Shown: positions 40,411 through 52,611, numbered from the stretch's first letter. The stretch is 64,000 nt of DNA from Muricea muricata (GCA_963855995.1 OY979716.1:42168854-42232853), one strand, 5' to 3'. Notes: generated by a model not told the origin, from the letters alone. A program made the numbers and translations.

Positions 40411-42669
40411 TTGACGACAAATCATTCATCCGAAGGCGTGTTTCCTGTTCTTGTTATCAAGGTCAATGGTGTGAAATGTCGAGCCCTGATTGACTCGGGA
40501 TCCGGTAGCTCCTACATCTTAGCCAAGCTCGTTAATATTCTAAAAGTGAAGCCTGTTTCCACCCAGACAAAACAAGTTGAAATGCTGATGTCATCCAAGC
40601 GTACCAGAATGGAAATTTACGAACTAAACACAGAATCTGTCAACGAGGACTTCAAAATGCCAGTAACGTTCATCAAGGTGGACAAGGCCGAGCTGCTTAC
40701 AATTGAAAACCCACATTACGCTGAGCTGATTCGTAATAATGCACATTTATCTGGTGTTGAGATTACCGACAACGACAAGAAAAACCAGCTTCCAGTACAC
40801 GTCATCCTAGGGAGCGGTGAATATGCCCGAATCAAGACTCAATCTAAACCTCAAGTAGGCAACGATGGCGAACCAGTTGCGGAGCTCACCAAATTGGGAT
40901 GGTTTGTTATGAGCCCTGGTGCGGAGTTTGATCGGAAGACTATGCTATTAACTCAAACATCACAAAGTGATTATGAGGATTTGTGTCGTATGGATGTATT
41001 AGGACTTGCAGACACGTCGGAGAACGATCAAAGTATGGTTCACGGTGAATTCAAAGAACAGCTCATTCGCGCACCGGAAGGATGGTATGAAACTGCATTG
41101 CCATGGCGAGGTAATCATCCAGAATTACCAAACAAACAAGGAAGCTTGCAACGCCTTGAAAGCTTAACAAGACGACTACAGCGCAAAGGTCAGTTTTCAG
41201 CATACAACCAAGTTATTCAAGAGCAATTCGAAGCCAATGTCATCGAGAAAGCACCTCAGGAAGTCTCAGGAAAGGAATTCTATATCCCACACAAAGCCGT
41301 GGTGCGGGAATCGGCAGCGACAACGAAGATGCGGGTTGTCTATGACGCATCGGCTCGTGCATCCCCTGACACCCCTTCGCTTAACGAATGCCTCAATCCG
41401 GGACCACCACTTCAGAATCGGTTGTGGGATGTTCTGGTGCGTCAACGTGCATATCCGGTTCCTGTGACTGGAGATATTCGCAAGGCATTTCTGCAGATTA
41501 GAATAAGAGAGAGCGAACGCGATGCCCTACGGTTTCATTGGCGAACGAATGAAGATAAAGATATTGAGATTTATCGGTTCACTCGCGCCCTTTTCGGACT
41601 GGCACCTTCGCCATTTTTGCTGAACGGTGTATTGCAAGCTCATTTAGACACGTGGGAGAAGGATCGCCCGGGAGTTGTTGCGGAGCTAAGGAAAAGCCTG
41701 TATGTCGATGATCTAGTGAGTGGTGGTCGAACTGTTCAACAAGCACAACAGAACAAGCAAGAATCAACGGATGTCCTACACGACGCGACATTCCAGCTTC
41801 ATAAATGGAACTCAAACCACCGAGAGCTAGAAGATTCTACGAGTGCAATTCCAGAAGATGAAACGCAAACTTATGCAAAGCAACAGCTTGACAGTAAAGC
41901 AGAAGGATCTAAGATACTCGGGCTGAAGTGGAACAAGCAGCGCGATACCCTCTACGTAGTGATGCCCGTCGAAAAAGCACCACCTACGAAACGTGGAATG
42001 CTTGGAAAATTAGCCAGGATATACGATCCATTGGGGTTTGTGGCGCCATTAACACTAATTGGTAAACAAATCTACCGAGAAGTTTGCGAAGCCAAGATAC
42101 CATGGGACACGCCGCTGAATAACAACCTTCTACAAGTTTGGAAGCATTGGGAACAGCAGTTACCGGTCGAATACGAAGTTCCTCGTTCGATCACTCCATA
42201 CCATGAAGAGATTGAAGAGGTTGAGCTACATGCATTTGGAGACGCGTCAGGCCAAGGGGTTGGAGCAGCTGTATATTCAGTCGTTCGACAACGTTCGGGT
42301 ACTACGCAACAGTTAGTAGCAGCCAAAAGCCGTCTCGCGAAGAAGGGACTGACGATACCTAGACTAGAACTTGTCGGAGCACACATGGCGATGAATTTGC
42401 TGGTTAACGTGCGTAACACCCTAGACAACGTTCCCACGCCACAGTTATATGGTTGGATCGACAGTACAGTCGCACTGCATTGGATCAAAGGAAATGGTCA
42501 ATATAAACAATTCGTGGCCAATCGGGTGGCTAAAATTCATTTACATCAACAGATTCAGTGGAGGCACGTTCCATCCAGCGATAACCCAGCTGATCTCGCT
42601 AGCAGAGGCGGTCCAGTCCAGTCGTCGACGCTTTGGCAAAGAGGGCCCGAATGGCTTCAAACCAAATGA
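40411..42669 (+). CDS. BEL element 2 protease, RT and RNase H
   Basis: 752 open codons. Protease CRALIDSGSGSSYI is near residue 25; DUF1758 region follows. RT has RVVYDASARAS, GDIRKAFLQIRI with the first catalytic Asp, FGLAPSPFLLNGVL, and SLYVDDLVSGG with the DD pair. RNase H has HAFGDASGQGVGAAVY and WRHVPSSDNPADLAS. All expected catalytic residues are present. The frame is open upstream into Gag's end. TGA at 42667 separates it from integrase in the same frame. Confidence 0.93.
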   Translation: MTTNHSSEGVFPVLVIKVNGVKCRALIDSGSGSSYILAKLVNILKVKPVSTQTKQVEMLMSSKRTRMEIYELNTESVNEDFKMPVTFIKVDKAELLTIENPHYAELIRNNAHLSGVEITDNDKKNQLPVHVILGSGEYARIKTQSKPQVGNDGEPVAELTKLGWFVMSPGAEFDRKTMLLTQTSQSDYEDLCRMDVLGLADTSENDQSMVHGEFKEQLIRAPEGWYETALPWRGNHPELPNKQGSLQRLESLTRRLQRKGQFSAYNQVIQEQFEANVIEKAPQEVSGKEFYIPHKAVVRESAATTKMRVVYDASARASPDTPSLNECLNPGPPLQNRLWDVLVRQRAYPVPVTGDIRKAFLQIRIRESERDALRFHWRTNEDKDIEIYRFTRALFGLAPSPFLLNGVLQAHLDTWEKDRPGVVAELRKSLYVDDLVSGGRTVQQAQQNKQESTDVLHDATFQLHKWNSNHRELEDSTSAIPEDETQTYAKQQLDSKAEGSKILGLKWNKQRDTLYVVMPVEKAPPTKRGMLGKLARIYDPLGFVAPLTLIGKQIYREVCEAKIPWDTPLNNNLLQVWKHWEQQLPVEYEVPRSITPYHEEIEEVELHAFGDASGQGVGAAVYSVVRQRSGTTQQLVAAKSRLAKKGLTIPRLELVGAHMAMNLLVNVRNTLDNVPTPQLYGWIDSTVALHWIKGNGQYKQFVANRVAKIHLHQQIQWRHVPSSDNPADLASRGGPVQSSTLWQRGPEWLQTK

Positions 42670-42687
42670 AGCTGGCCAGAGAATCGA

Positions 42688-44334
42688 GTGACGCAAGCAT
42701 CGCCTGCTTCAGAGAAAGAAGCAAAGATAACCCGAGAAATTCTTAACGTAGCAAAGATCGGGCCGGAAAGCGATGAATTCGATGACCTTTTGAAACGAGT
42801 TAGTTTACGACGAGCTCTAAGAGTCGGAGTATGGATAAGACGATTTGCGTACAATTGCAGAAGTAAAACGAAGACGTGTGGTCCGATTACTGCAGACGAA
42901 GTAAGGAGGGAACGCATTTGGTGGATCAAGCAAATTCAGGAAAGGGACAGACTCGAAGCACACTATGCAAAGACCAAAGCTGAACTTGACTTGAGAGCTA
43001 ACGAAGATGATCTGGACGTATGTCATGGACGAATTCAAGGGAAACATCCGGTATATCTCCCAAGAAATGCAGTGTTCACTGAGAAAATGGTCGAAAGAAC
43101 GCATTATGACACGCTTCACGGGGGAGTGGGCTTAACCATGGCTGCGATTCGCGAAGAATATTGGGTCCCAAAACTACGTAGTTTGGTCAAGGTCATTCGA
43201 AGAAAGTGTAATGGATGTATGCGTTTTCGAGCTACAGCATTTACAAGACCAGCTCCTGGCAAACTTCCACAAGATCGTACAACAACAGCTGGAGTGGCCT
43301 TCGAAGTTGTCGGGACAGATTTTGCCGGACCAATACGGTACAAGCGAACACAAAAGAAAGAAGGTAAAGCATATCTGGCAATCTTTGCGTGCAGCCTATC
43401 CCGAGCAGTGCACTTGGAGCTTATACGAAACATGGAAACAGATACATTCATTTTGTGTTTTAAACGGTACATTGCTCGGCGTGGAAGACCCCGTGTTATT
43501 TATTCAGATAACGGAGGAACTTTTGTCAAGACCGCGAAGTGGATTACCAACTTGCGACAAGACGAAAAACTTCGAGGTCTCTTGGAACAACATGACATTT
43601 CTTGGAAATTTAACCTAAGCCGTGCCCCGTGGTGGGGAGGGCAGTTCGAAAGACTCATCGCAGTCGTGAAATCAGCCATGTTCAAGGTAATCAGCGGAGC
43701 GAAGCTTAGTTGGTTAGAGTTGAGTGAAGTGCTCCTCGACATTGAGACGCAGATAAATCGGCGTCCCCTAAGTTACTTGGAGGAGGATGTTCAGTTTCCA
43801 ACCTTAACCCCCGAATCGTTCATTCACCAGCGATCAACACAGATACCTGAACAAGAAGCGTGGAGGATTAAGGAGACCGACCTTCGAAAGCGTGCGAAAT
43901 TCCTGAAAACTTGCAAAGACGGGTTGTGGCGCAGGTGGCAACGCGAGTATCTTACAGCCCTAAGAGAAAGGCATAATCTCACACATAAGACGAGCAAACA
44001 TCAACCGAAAGAAGGCGACGTCGTTATAGTAAAATCCGACAGCAAGAATCGTGGAACGTGGCTGCTGGCGATTGTGAAAAGCACTTATCCAGGGCGTGAC
44101 GGAATCATCAGAGCAGTGGAGTTAAAGACCTCGAACGGTACCATCGAACGACCAGTTCAGTTTCTGTATCCACTCGAACTGCAATGCGATAGGACATCCA
44201 CGGCGCAAGAAACGACTCAGTTGAACCCAGAAGCCCCACAGTTTTGTCCAAGAAGAGACGCAGCAGCAGCAGCGGAAACCCGAATGAGGCAAATTCGAGA
44301 TGGAAGAGAACGAAGGATAAACAGTCACGGCTAA
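42688..44334 (+). CDS. BEL element 2 integrase
   Basis: 548 open codons, same frame as pol after one TGA. Zinc-binding HYDTLHGGVG and CNGCMRF, core VGTDFAGPIRY, YSDNGGTF and WWGGQFERL with the complete DDE triad, then a C-terminal domain (GDVVIVKSDS, RPVQFLYPLEL) and a basic tail ending at 44334. The element would be intact if the single stop were read through or mutated back. Confidence 0.93.
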   Translation: MTQASPASEKEAKITREILNVAKIGPESDEFDDLLKRVSLRRALRVGVWIRRFAYNCRSKTKTCGPITADEVRRERIWWIKQIQERDRLEAHYAKTKAELDLRANEDDLDVCHGRIQGKHPVYLPRNAVFTEKMVERTHYDTLHGGVGLTMAAIREEYWVPKLRSLVKVIRRKCNGCMRFRATAFTRPAPGKLPQDRTTTAGVAFEVVGTDFAGPIRYKRTQKKEGKAYLAIFACSLSRAVHLELIRNMETDTFILCFKRYIARRGRPRVIYSDNGGTFVKTAKWITNLRQDEKLRGLLEQHDISWKFNLSRAPWWGGQFERLIAVVKSAMFKVISGAKLSWLELSEVLLDIETQINRRPLSYLEEDVQFPTLTPESFIHQRSTQIPEQEAWRIKETDLRKRAKFLKTCKDGLWRRWQREYLTALRERHNLTHKTSKHQPKEGDVVIVKSDSKNRGTWLLAIVKSTYPGRDGIIRAVELKTSNGTIERPVQFLYPLELQCDRTSTAQETTQLNPEAPQFCPRRDAAAAAETRMRQIRDGRERRINSHG

Positions 44335-44496
44335 AGCAGACTTTAGTGAAGTTAACTTTATTATAACCATATACTATTAATACGTTCAAGTTAGTTTATC
44401 ACAGCTGAGAACTTAAAACAATACATTGCACGATTAGATCAGTTGACGAACTGTTAAAGCATATGCATCTAAAGATAGAATGCATATGGGGGAGTG
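44335..44496 (+). other. BEL element 2 3' untranslated region and polypurine tract
   Basis: Short AT-rich spacer; ATGGGGGAGTG directly before the 3' LTR is the polypurine tract. Confidence 0.7.
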
Positions 44497-44687
44497 TGTC
44501 GTGTTTGCCCGCGTGCAGGTAATGACACCATCTGAGCGATGGAAAATTAGGTAGTTGTTGTTCATTGTAAAAGAGTCGAGACCACGTTGCTTACGACGTT
44601 GAAGGAAATTTAAGCGATATTTTAAAGATTAAAAGTTAATTTGTTTAATTGTGCGAGTTACTCAGGGAGGCAGGGTAATTCCCCACA
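44497..44687 (+). repeat. 3' LTR of BEL element 2
   Basis: 191 bp, almost identical to 38922-39112. Confidence 0.93.
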
Positions 44688-45175
44688 AGGATGTTTTTAA
44701 TGGTTTGTCCTATTTACACCCATCCCGTATTCTCAGCCCGACTGCACGTGTTCCCTTAGCTAGCCTTCCTATGCAGCACCTCATCAATGAGAAAGTCCAA
44801 GAGATTGATAAGCAGTATCGAAGTATTCTATATGTTAATTGGCAAGAAAGTGGAGTTTTTAAAGATAGCATTCCAACTGATGCTGTCAGCTTTTGGTCCA
44901 GTGTACTGGACTATCGAAACCTAGACGGCAACAGCACTTACGGTGATCTTGTCGCCTATGCCCTAGCCTGCCTTACTACACCAACAAATAGTGCCGTGGT
45001 TGAGCGCATCTTTTCATATGTCACAGAAATAAAGACAAAGTCATGGAACAAGATGACCTCTTCCATGCTCGAAGCCATTGTAAGGATCCGCACCCATTTA
45101 TACTTCAAGGAGAAGTGCTGCAAGAACTTTGCAACCAAGAGAATGCTAGAACTCTTCACCTCAAAACATGTATAA
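44688..45175 (+). pseudogene. hAT transposase, part after the BEL insertion
   Basis: After the duplicated AGGA the hAT frame resumes with VFNGLSYLHPSRILSP and the dimerisation motif TNSAVVERIFSYVTEIKT, ending TAA 45175. With one AGGA removed it joins codon-perfect to the frame at 38921, which dates the BEL insertion after the hAT copy. Marked separate only because the transposon splits it. Confidence 0.85.
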
Positions 45176-45321
45176 AGGCAGTGGTACGGACAGCAACTCA
45201 TCATTGTCATTACATGAGGAGGATGAACTTCTATTTTAAAGTGCCACTGCAACGAAAAAATCTTTGATCCAATTTTAAACACAACAGAACAACACTTCCA
45301 TGCGAGCCTTAATGGAGTTTT

Positions 45322-45958
45322 CAGTTTCTCGATATCTTGTTTTGTTTTAGAGATATTAAGATTTTTTGAAACATGCAAATTAGGTGTTTCTGACGTCATC
45401 TACTCACAAATAATAAATTATATTTATCAAATGGTGAATATCTCTGTAAATAGCAGGTAGAAATTTTTCAAACTTTGCATGACTGTAGCAGTTTGGTAGC
45501 TTCACACCACTATTCCTATTGTGTTGTTGCAATATTAATGGTTTTGGAACAAAAGCTTTTAAACTGTAAAATAAATATCTTCATTTTCATTTTTTCTTTA
45601 CACTGTATAATTTAAATTCAAGAAATGAAATCCAAATGTACATACAACCACTGTATTCTGTGTAGTGCAGTAAATATTATTTAATAGGAGAGAAATAAGG
45701 AATTTTTGTTTTTCAAATACAAGACATTTGCTTCTGAACAATCTCCATGGCAACAGCATAGTGTGAACAGTAGTGTGTGTTTACCTAATCACTACACTCG
45801 TTCAAAGTTAGAAAAGGTTTTGGCCATTACATCCAAAGATATTCATTATCTTATATATAAAATTTATTATTCGTGAGTAAATGACATCAAGAGACATCTA
45901 ATTTGCATACTTCAAAAACCCAAACACCCCCAAAACAAAACGAGATTGTGAGAAACAG
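45322..45958. mobile_element. MITE with ~125-bp terminal inverted repeats
   Basis: Left half from CAGTTTCTC and right half to GAGAAACAG are inverted copies over about 125 bases, sharing ATGCAAATTAGRTGT, CTCACRAATAATAAATT and GAATATCTYTG. 637 bp, no coding. Target duplication not resolved. Superfamily unknown. Confidence 0.7.
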
Positions 45959-47962
45959 CTGCCTCAATCATTTTGTCAGGAAGTAATTTTGCAAAAGTCG
46001 AACGTATGGCAAGATTCTTATCCCTGCAATTTCTATCAAAATCCACCTACTATAACATTTCAGCAGGTATATTTATTCCCAAAATTAATGAGTGGTGGTC
46101 TTGGATGAGCGGAGAGTTAATCATGGAGTTTTCTGGAAGAGATGCTGTCCTTGGAGGAGATGGCCAGTGTGACTCTCCAGGCTTCAATGCCAAGAATCTG
46201 TGCTACTTTATGATAGAAGTAGAATCCAGTTATATTCTTGATAATGAAGTTGTGGACAAGAGACATGTTGGCCTTGTTTCCAAAAATATGGAGAAAGAAG
46301 CAGTGCAACTTTCTTTGAACAGACAACTGAAAGAAATAAAACCGGTTGTCCTGGTGACCGATGCATCCACATCTGTGAGAGCTTTATGGGTAGGCTAAAA
46401 TGTTTGGAAAAATCATGTAAATAGTAAAAATATTTCATACAAGTAAATTATTTATCAATTTTTAGAATCTCAATTTAAAGAGGTGATATATAGTTCGGAT
46501 GTGTGGCACAAGTCGAAGAGCATAAAGAAATGTCTAGCAAAGGTCTGTATTTTCTTTATGTGGTAAAGAAAATAAATTATACAGCTTGGTAGGTTTTTTC
46601 CTAGCACTTTAGGTTTTTACTTAATATATTTTGATGTGTTTTTACTGGAGTAAATGAAAGAAAATGCAAAAAATTAAAGATGGTCACCCCATATCATAAA
46701 GCATTTTTGGTATTGCTCAAGTGCTTGCCACAAAGATGAAGAAGCATTAAGCGTGAAGGTACTTAAATATATACTAAAATCTGCCTGTTGTCTATTTTCT
46801 TTTCCTGCATGCCATTGTCACACAATTTAAATTACCTAAATTTGCTCTGACCTAATACAACTTAATGTATGGCATAGACACAAATATTGGGATACGGTCA
46901 ACTCGGCCCACTGGCTAACTCGGCCCAGTGTCAAGACCAACTCGGTCCTATATCAAGTCAAGTCGGCCCAAATAATCTATCGTGTTTGCTTATGGGTAAC
47001 ACATTAAAAGCTGTGGATTAATACATTGAAAAGCAGTAGAAACTGTTTTTAAGAATTTAGCAAATTATTGCTTGCTAAAGATACTCGCAAACGCTATTTG
47101 CAAGGACAGCGCAATGACACATACAACAATTAAGTTCGTAAGGTTGGCAAGTCTTTGAAACAAACCCATGCAGTTTAATGAAAAGCGAAAAAATGTTGCC
47201 CTATTGAGTATTGTTGTAGACAGAAACATATTTTAGTTTAAAATACAAGTGAAATCGTTGTAATTTAAAACAATCGCAATTAGCTTCCTAGCCTTCTTTT
47301 AACCCATAAGTCATCACGTCATTAGATATATCTTCTAAAACATAAATAGAAAAGTCCAAGCACATCTTTTTGTTAGTTAATCCTGTTTGCATTAATTACC
47401 TTGAAACAAACAACATAAATAGCTTGCAATTTTAACAGAATTTTGGATAATATAATCCAAATATATCTATGCTAAGTAAATCATAATGTATTGGAAACAT
47501 GTCTGATTCCAGAAAAGCTATTTATATTTTTGTGCACTCTCAGAAATGAGAAGAATTTTCCGACATGTCGGACGCGCATTCTTGGGTTATGTTGGACTAT
47601 CACATGTGACTACACAAAGGTTGCGGCATGACTCAACCATTTGGAATTTTCTAAGTTGCGTAAACCAGTTATTGACATGCTAATGTTATAGAAATTTAAA
47701 ATTGAATGCTATAAATTTGGGTTTCTGGGAAACAAAGAAGTGGCAGCTCATTTAGCAGTCCTTTGTCTGTATAGCACTTTGTATAGTCAATACTAAGTAT
47801 TCATATGCTAAATAGTTTGCACCACTGTTAAAAAGAGAAACATGCTTCGTACTAGTCATTGAATTCCAGTCATTCGCTGTGAAACGAACTCCAACTTCCG
47901 AAACAAACTCCAACCGCATTAATTTAAAAATGTCCGCCAAAGATTTGTGCGCTTAATGCTAT

Positions 47963-50900
47963 ATGCCTGTTCGACCACAACAAGAGGAACTACAATGTGA
48001 TGGTTGTTTTACCTGGCAACACAGAACATGTAAAACCGGGATTTCTCAGCGTGAGTATAAAAAAGCTGCGAAGTCGGGTGAAGATATCAATTGGCGTTGC
48101 AAATACTGCACGCTTACCAATGACAGTACCATCTCGAGGAACGAAGATTCCATAAGCCAAACCATTCCCGTCGCGACGAGTACGAGGGTAGATGAAGTTG
48201 GTGTAACAGGTTGGTTGTACTGTTAATATTCCCGTGCTTTGTAAAAACCTTGAAAGACAGAAAGTATTATTGGAAAATAGTATACACTATACATTATATG
48301 CATGGTTTTAATAAAATAAAGGTTTAACATCACGCATGGTTTTAAAGTGATACAAATTTCTGAAACTTTAAAAAAACAAGTGAAAACAATATAAATGATA
48401 TACAAATTGATAACAACTTTATTCATCAAATTCAAGTCATCTTTTTATTGTTTCTAATTGTCTATTGGCAAGATGGAACATAAAAGATAGCAGATACAAG
48501 AGTTGAGAATAGTTTATCAATTAAATAGCATCTCATTAGAAAACATTTTGCAGATACTGTGGTAAGCCTGCAAGACAAGAGACTTATTCCAATTTTTGTG
48601 TTGTTAAAAAAAATCAAGCAAGTTATTTAAGGTTGCTGTTATTAAATCCTAGATGATATATTGGCGAAAATATCTTTGTATTATTAAATAGCTCACATTG
48701 TATGTTTCGCATGTATTTCTGTCCAAATGGTCACATTAAAAACAAATAAGGTTCTATCTCTACTTCTGGTTTACATCTTAAATCTTAAAACTGGGACGTC
48801 TGTTGTAACATCTCATTCTGTAACATCTTAAAATTTTATTTTGACTTGTCCAACTTGGAGTTAATTATATCATGTTTTCGTGAAGAAACCCCTAAAAAAC
48901 CTTTGCCCAGTACCGTGACTTAATTCACTTGTTTTTCTCATTTACATTCCCCAGTTCCAGAACAAGGCGACAGTCAGAGTTCTCCAGAATTTGGTGCATT
49001 CGAAATCCCTGACCCAATGGAGGAAGATTCAGTTAATGATAATGTGCCAGGTTCTCTAATTGCTGATGAACAGACAGACCAGCCTGTTCAGTATGAGATT
49101 GTGGAATCTTCTACACAATGTGGAAGAAGGAAATTGGTGGACAGTTCCGGTTACAGCTATGCTGTCAAACGGAGATACAGTGAAGAAGATGCCCTCTAGA
49201 GGTGCAGCGTCCAAAACAAGACAACTTCTTGTTTGGCAACTGTTCGGCAGTATGGAATGGTTTTCACCACTGGTCCCCACACGCACAGTCATCAGCCTAT
49301 TGTACAGCTGCAAAAATCACCAGAGATGTCAAAGAGAAAGCGATGAAAAATTATTACCAACCAGCTGGAATGATTGTTGAGCAGGTGCTATTAGAACAAC
49401 TAGGTCAAGCACCTTGTCCTGCCATGCCTAAAGTGACCAACCTTGCAAGACAAGCCAACAGAAAAAGGCAAAAATCCCATCCAGTTGAGCCAAGTGATTT
49501 GGAGTTTGAGCTTAATCCCCAGCACATGCCCAGTAACTTCCTAAAAGCTGATGTTAAAGTCGGACATAAGCGCCAGTTGGTCTTTAGCACAAGTGAGATG
49601 TTGTCTTTGCTAGCAAAAGCAAAGCAGTGGTATGTTATAAATAGTTTAAACTGATGTTTCGTCAACATACAGTGGGGGTCGTAAGTCCACTCCAATTTTT
49701 GAGAGCCACTTAGAAATATTGTCATACCTCCAAAATTTTTACGAATTGAAACATGTACATTAGGATCTTAAACATGTACATTAGATACTCAGACATACAT
49801 ATTATGTTTGCAAATGCTTCCAACATTTTTTGCTTTAATTTTTTTCAATGTTTCCCAATTTTAATTTAGTACTCATTTGCTTCAGCCTTAATCTCCTTTC
49901 TTTAATCTAATTGCAAACTTATGGGCCATTTTAAAGAAAAAAATGAAGTAGACAGCCAGCAGCCAGGACAAGTTTTGAGATAAAATCATTCCTTGTTAAA
50001 AACAAATTACACCTGTTTTAATCCATAATCTACGATTAAGTAAATGCAAAAAAAAAACAAAATATTTTAAAAGCAATGATTTAGGGCAGAAAATAGTAAA
50101 ATTATAGTTTACTTAACTTGATTCCATAGAAAGAAGATTTCTACTTTTTTTTGCAGAGCCACAATGTTGAAAAAATGACAAAAAATGGGTAAATATCAAC
50201 TGGACTCAAACTTTTGACCCCCACTGTATAATGATAGATAAAAATGTGTAGGAATGTAGAAACTTACCTCATAATTTTCTTTTTAATAGGTATATGGATG
50301 GCACTTTTAAGGTGGTGAGGGAGCCATTTACACAGCTGTATTCCATCCACTCATTTGTTAAACAAGATGGTGCATTAAAACAAGTGCCACTGGCTTTTGT
50401 TCTAATGTCAGGAAAGCGACGCCGTGATTACAAGAAGGTGTTGGAGGCAATAAGAAATCTTTTACCGGATGAAATAAATTTGCAATGTATCGTTGCCGAT
50501 TTTGAGGCAGCTTTATGGAGAGCAGTGAAACAGGTCTTTTATGACGCACAGATTCAGGGCTGTGTCTTCCACTGGACGCAGGCCATTTGGCATAAGGTGC
50601 AAGATCTTGGGCTAACCACAGTATACAAAAGTGATGATGCGGTATAGAAGTACATCAAGCAACTCATGGCTTTGCCATTTCTTCCTCATGAACACATCCA
50701 GCCCATGTTCTGCTCACTAAAAGATCTGGCAACATCAGTACCACTACAGAATTTTGTTCAGTATATACAGGATACCTGGATCGACTCTGCTCTTTGGTCC
50801 TCCAACAGATGGAGTATCTTTTTATGCAGTGTTCGTACGAACAATGATGTAGAAGGTTGGCATCGACGGTTAAACCACCATGCTAGACGTGCTAGACTGC

Positions 50901-51340
50901 CAATGTACGTGCTGATCAATCTCCTGTATCAAGAATCTGCCATTGTGTCATTACAGGTAGGAGTAATAAAATTCAAAGTTAAAAAATTTTGTACCTTTCA
51001 GAGCCTGCTACTTGTCATGGTCTTCCAGTATCTGGTTTGGAATTGATTTTCGTCGCTGAGTTAAGATATTGCTAGGATAATACATTGGTTTAAAATTGAC
51101 TTGTGTCACTTAAAATACTTGCATTGTGTTGTTACAGGTACGACTTCTTTCAGAGAAAAAGCTCAAATGACAGCAGTGTGGGAAATACAAAAACATGCAA
51201 GCGAAAGTTTTTAAATATTGGGACGAATTTAGAGCTGGTGAAAGAAACAGCCAACAGTTGTTGCGTGCTTGTTCATATTTCAACGGGCCAACATTGTGTA
51301 AACACACCATATTAAGGTACTGTTGCCTTTTCAAAAGTGT
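47963..51340 (+). pseudogene. PHD-like / FLYWCH / MULE transposase gene, four exons
   Basis: Exon 1 (47963-48209): CDGCFTWQHRTC ... WRCKYC, a PHD-like finger. Exon 2 (48955-49629): FLYWCH motif (GRRKLVDSSGYSYAVKRR ... RCSVQN ... HTHSHQP), interrupted by TAG at 49197 replacing the conserved Trp, then a shift near 49330. Exon 3 (50290-50956): MULE core, [13 protein letters not shown] and [11 protein letters not shown] with Asp residues, FHWTQAIWH, and NNDVEGWHRRLN with Glu; TAG at 50645. Exon 4 (51138-) has a TGA near 51168. Splice phases match at all three introns. Domain order agrees with known FLYWCH-MULE transposases. Confidence 0.85.
49670..50226. mobile_element. Tc1/mariner-type MITE in a MULE intron, 557 bp
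   Basis: TA-CAGTGGGGGTC at the left and GACCCCCACTG-TA at the right; inner bases also match in part (AGTCCACTCC and GGACTCAAAC). TA target duplication at 49668-49669 and 50227-50228. Lies between MULE exons 2 and 3. Confidence 0.85.
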
Positions 51341-51344
51341 AAAC

Positions 51345-52611
51345 TGTGAACTAAGAGTGCCCTAGGGACATTTGATCATTGTTTATTTTGGCTCTGATAT
51401 TCATGGATTACCTTTGTAGCAAGTAAATTTCTCTTCATAAGTTTCCTTATGTGCACTCGAGGTTGTTTCAAAGAGATATTAATGGTGAAAATAAGAATTA
51501 ATCCATCATCACAGTGTGCTCATATTTTACAGTTTATGCTTTTCAATGGACAACCTTTATTGAAATAACTGTGTATATAAATAAATAATATTTGCTATTA
51601 TTATAATCATAACTATAGTTATATAATATGAGTTTACAATTTTGAAATATTTTTATATATATTTTAAATAGACTTTTATATTACTACCTAAATTTATTGA
51701 TTGTATATAATAAATACTTTCAATAAAATGTTATCAGAAATACAAAATAACTTTAAGCCCAGTGCACACTACAGCAACTAATATATTTCCACCCCAATTA
51801 TTTCCAAGTATATGTGACTTTAATTTTCATGTATGGTTCAGAAATATAATAATTATATAAAGAAACATTTTCTGTTTGGTACAAAAACCAGGCTGCACAA
51901 GTACAAGCATGTATTCTCAGGACTGGTAGTTCAAAGCATTAGTACTAAACCTGGGTTAAAATTTGGTCGATGCATTTCTGCAGCCAGCATGTACTGGTTG
52001 AAAATGTTAAAGTTCCTCTGGCATAAAAATTATACGTGGAAAGACAATTTATAAGCAAGCAGTTGAAAGTTTAGTTTGAATAATTAAGTTACCCCAGAGT
52101 TCAACAAGTTAAATAATCAAGTTGACCCTAACTGTCTGCCAAATGAAATGTAAACAGTTGAAAGGTAACCAAAATGCACAGTGAATCATACCATATAAAC
52201 CTAAATTTAGTAAATTACAACTCAACAGCTGTGGTGGGCTGGTGGCAGTAAATAAACAGTATAGGCAGAATTTCAAGCTGTTTCTACAGGTTCCTGCAAT
52301 GTGGGTTTTAAAAATATGCAGTCTACAGTAGCAGTTGAGCTTCCTTGCAAATAAATACGTGCGAATTGTTTTCCACAAATGTCCGAGTTAAATACGACCA
52401 AAAAACTTTACACAGAAGAATAAGAAACTTCACGAATCTTACCTATGAGAAAACGTAATGCAACTACATTACAATTGTATCCCTGAATGTTCTTTTTTCA
52501 CTTTCTTTATTCGAAGCGACGTAAGAACGCACAATTAATTTAAAACCTATATTTCAGCAAAAACGAATTCCGAACATACAGAGAACACTTTGACAATCAT
52601 TCACACAATTA
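51345..52611. other. MULE 3' region, non-coding
   Basis: AT-rich tail of the MULE element before its right inverted repeat; no gene seen. Confidence 0.45.

Larger units (their letters stand above)
38922..44687 (+). mobile_element. BEL/Pao LTR retrotransposon 2, young, inserted in hAT
   Basis: 5,766 bp between LTRs 38922-39112 and 44497-44687, each 191 bp and differing at one internal base plus the last base. AGGA flanks both ends (38918-38921, 44688-44691). Gag, protease, RT, RNase H and integrase are in order. Gag has two stops and frameshifts; pol is open apart from one TGA at 42667-42669. Near-identical LTRs show recent insertion, though the copy is already disabled in Gag. Confidence 0.96.

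Noticed and set aside
49056-49313. Minus-strand frame over the FLYWCH exon
   Set aside because: Antisense shadow of the FLYWCH coding region.
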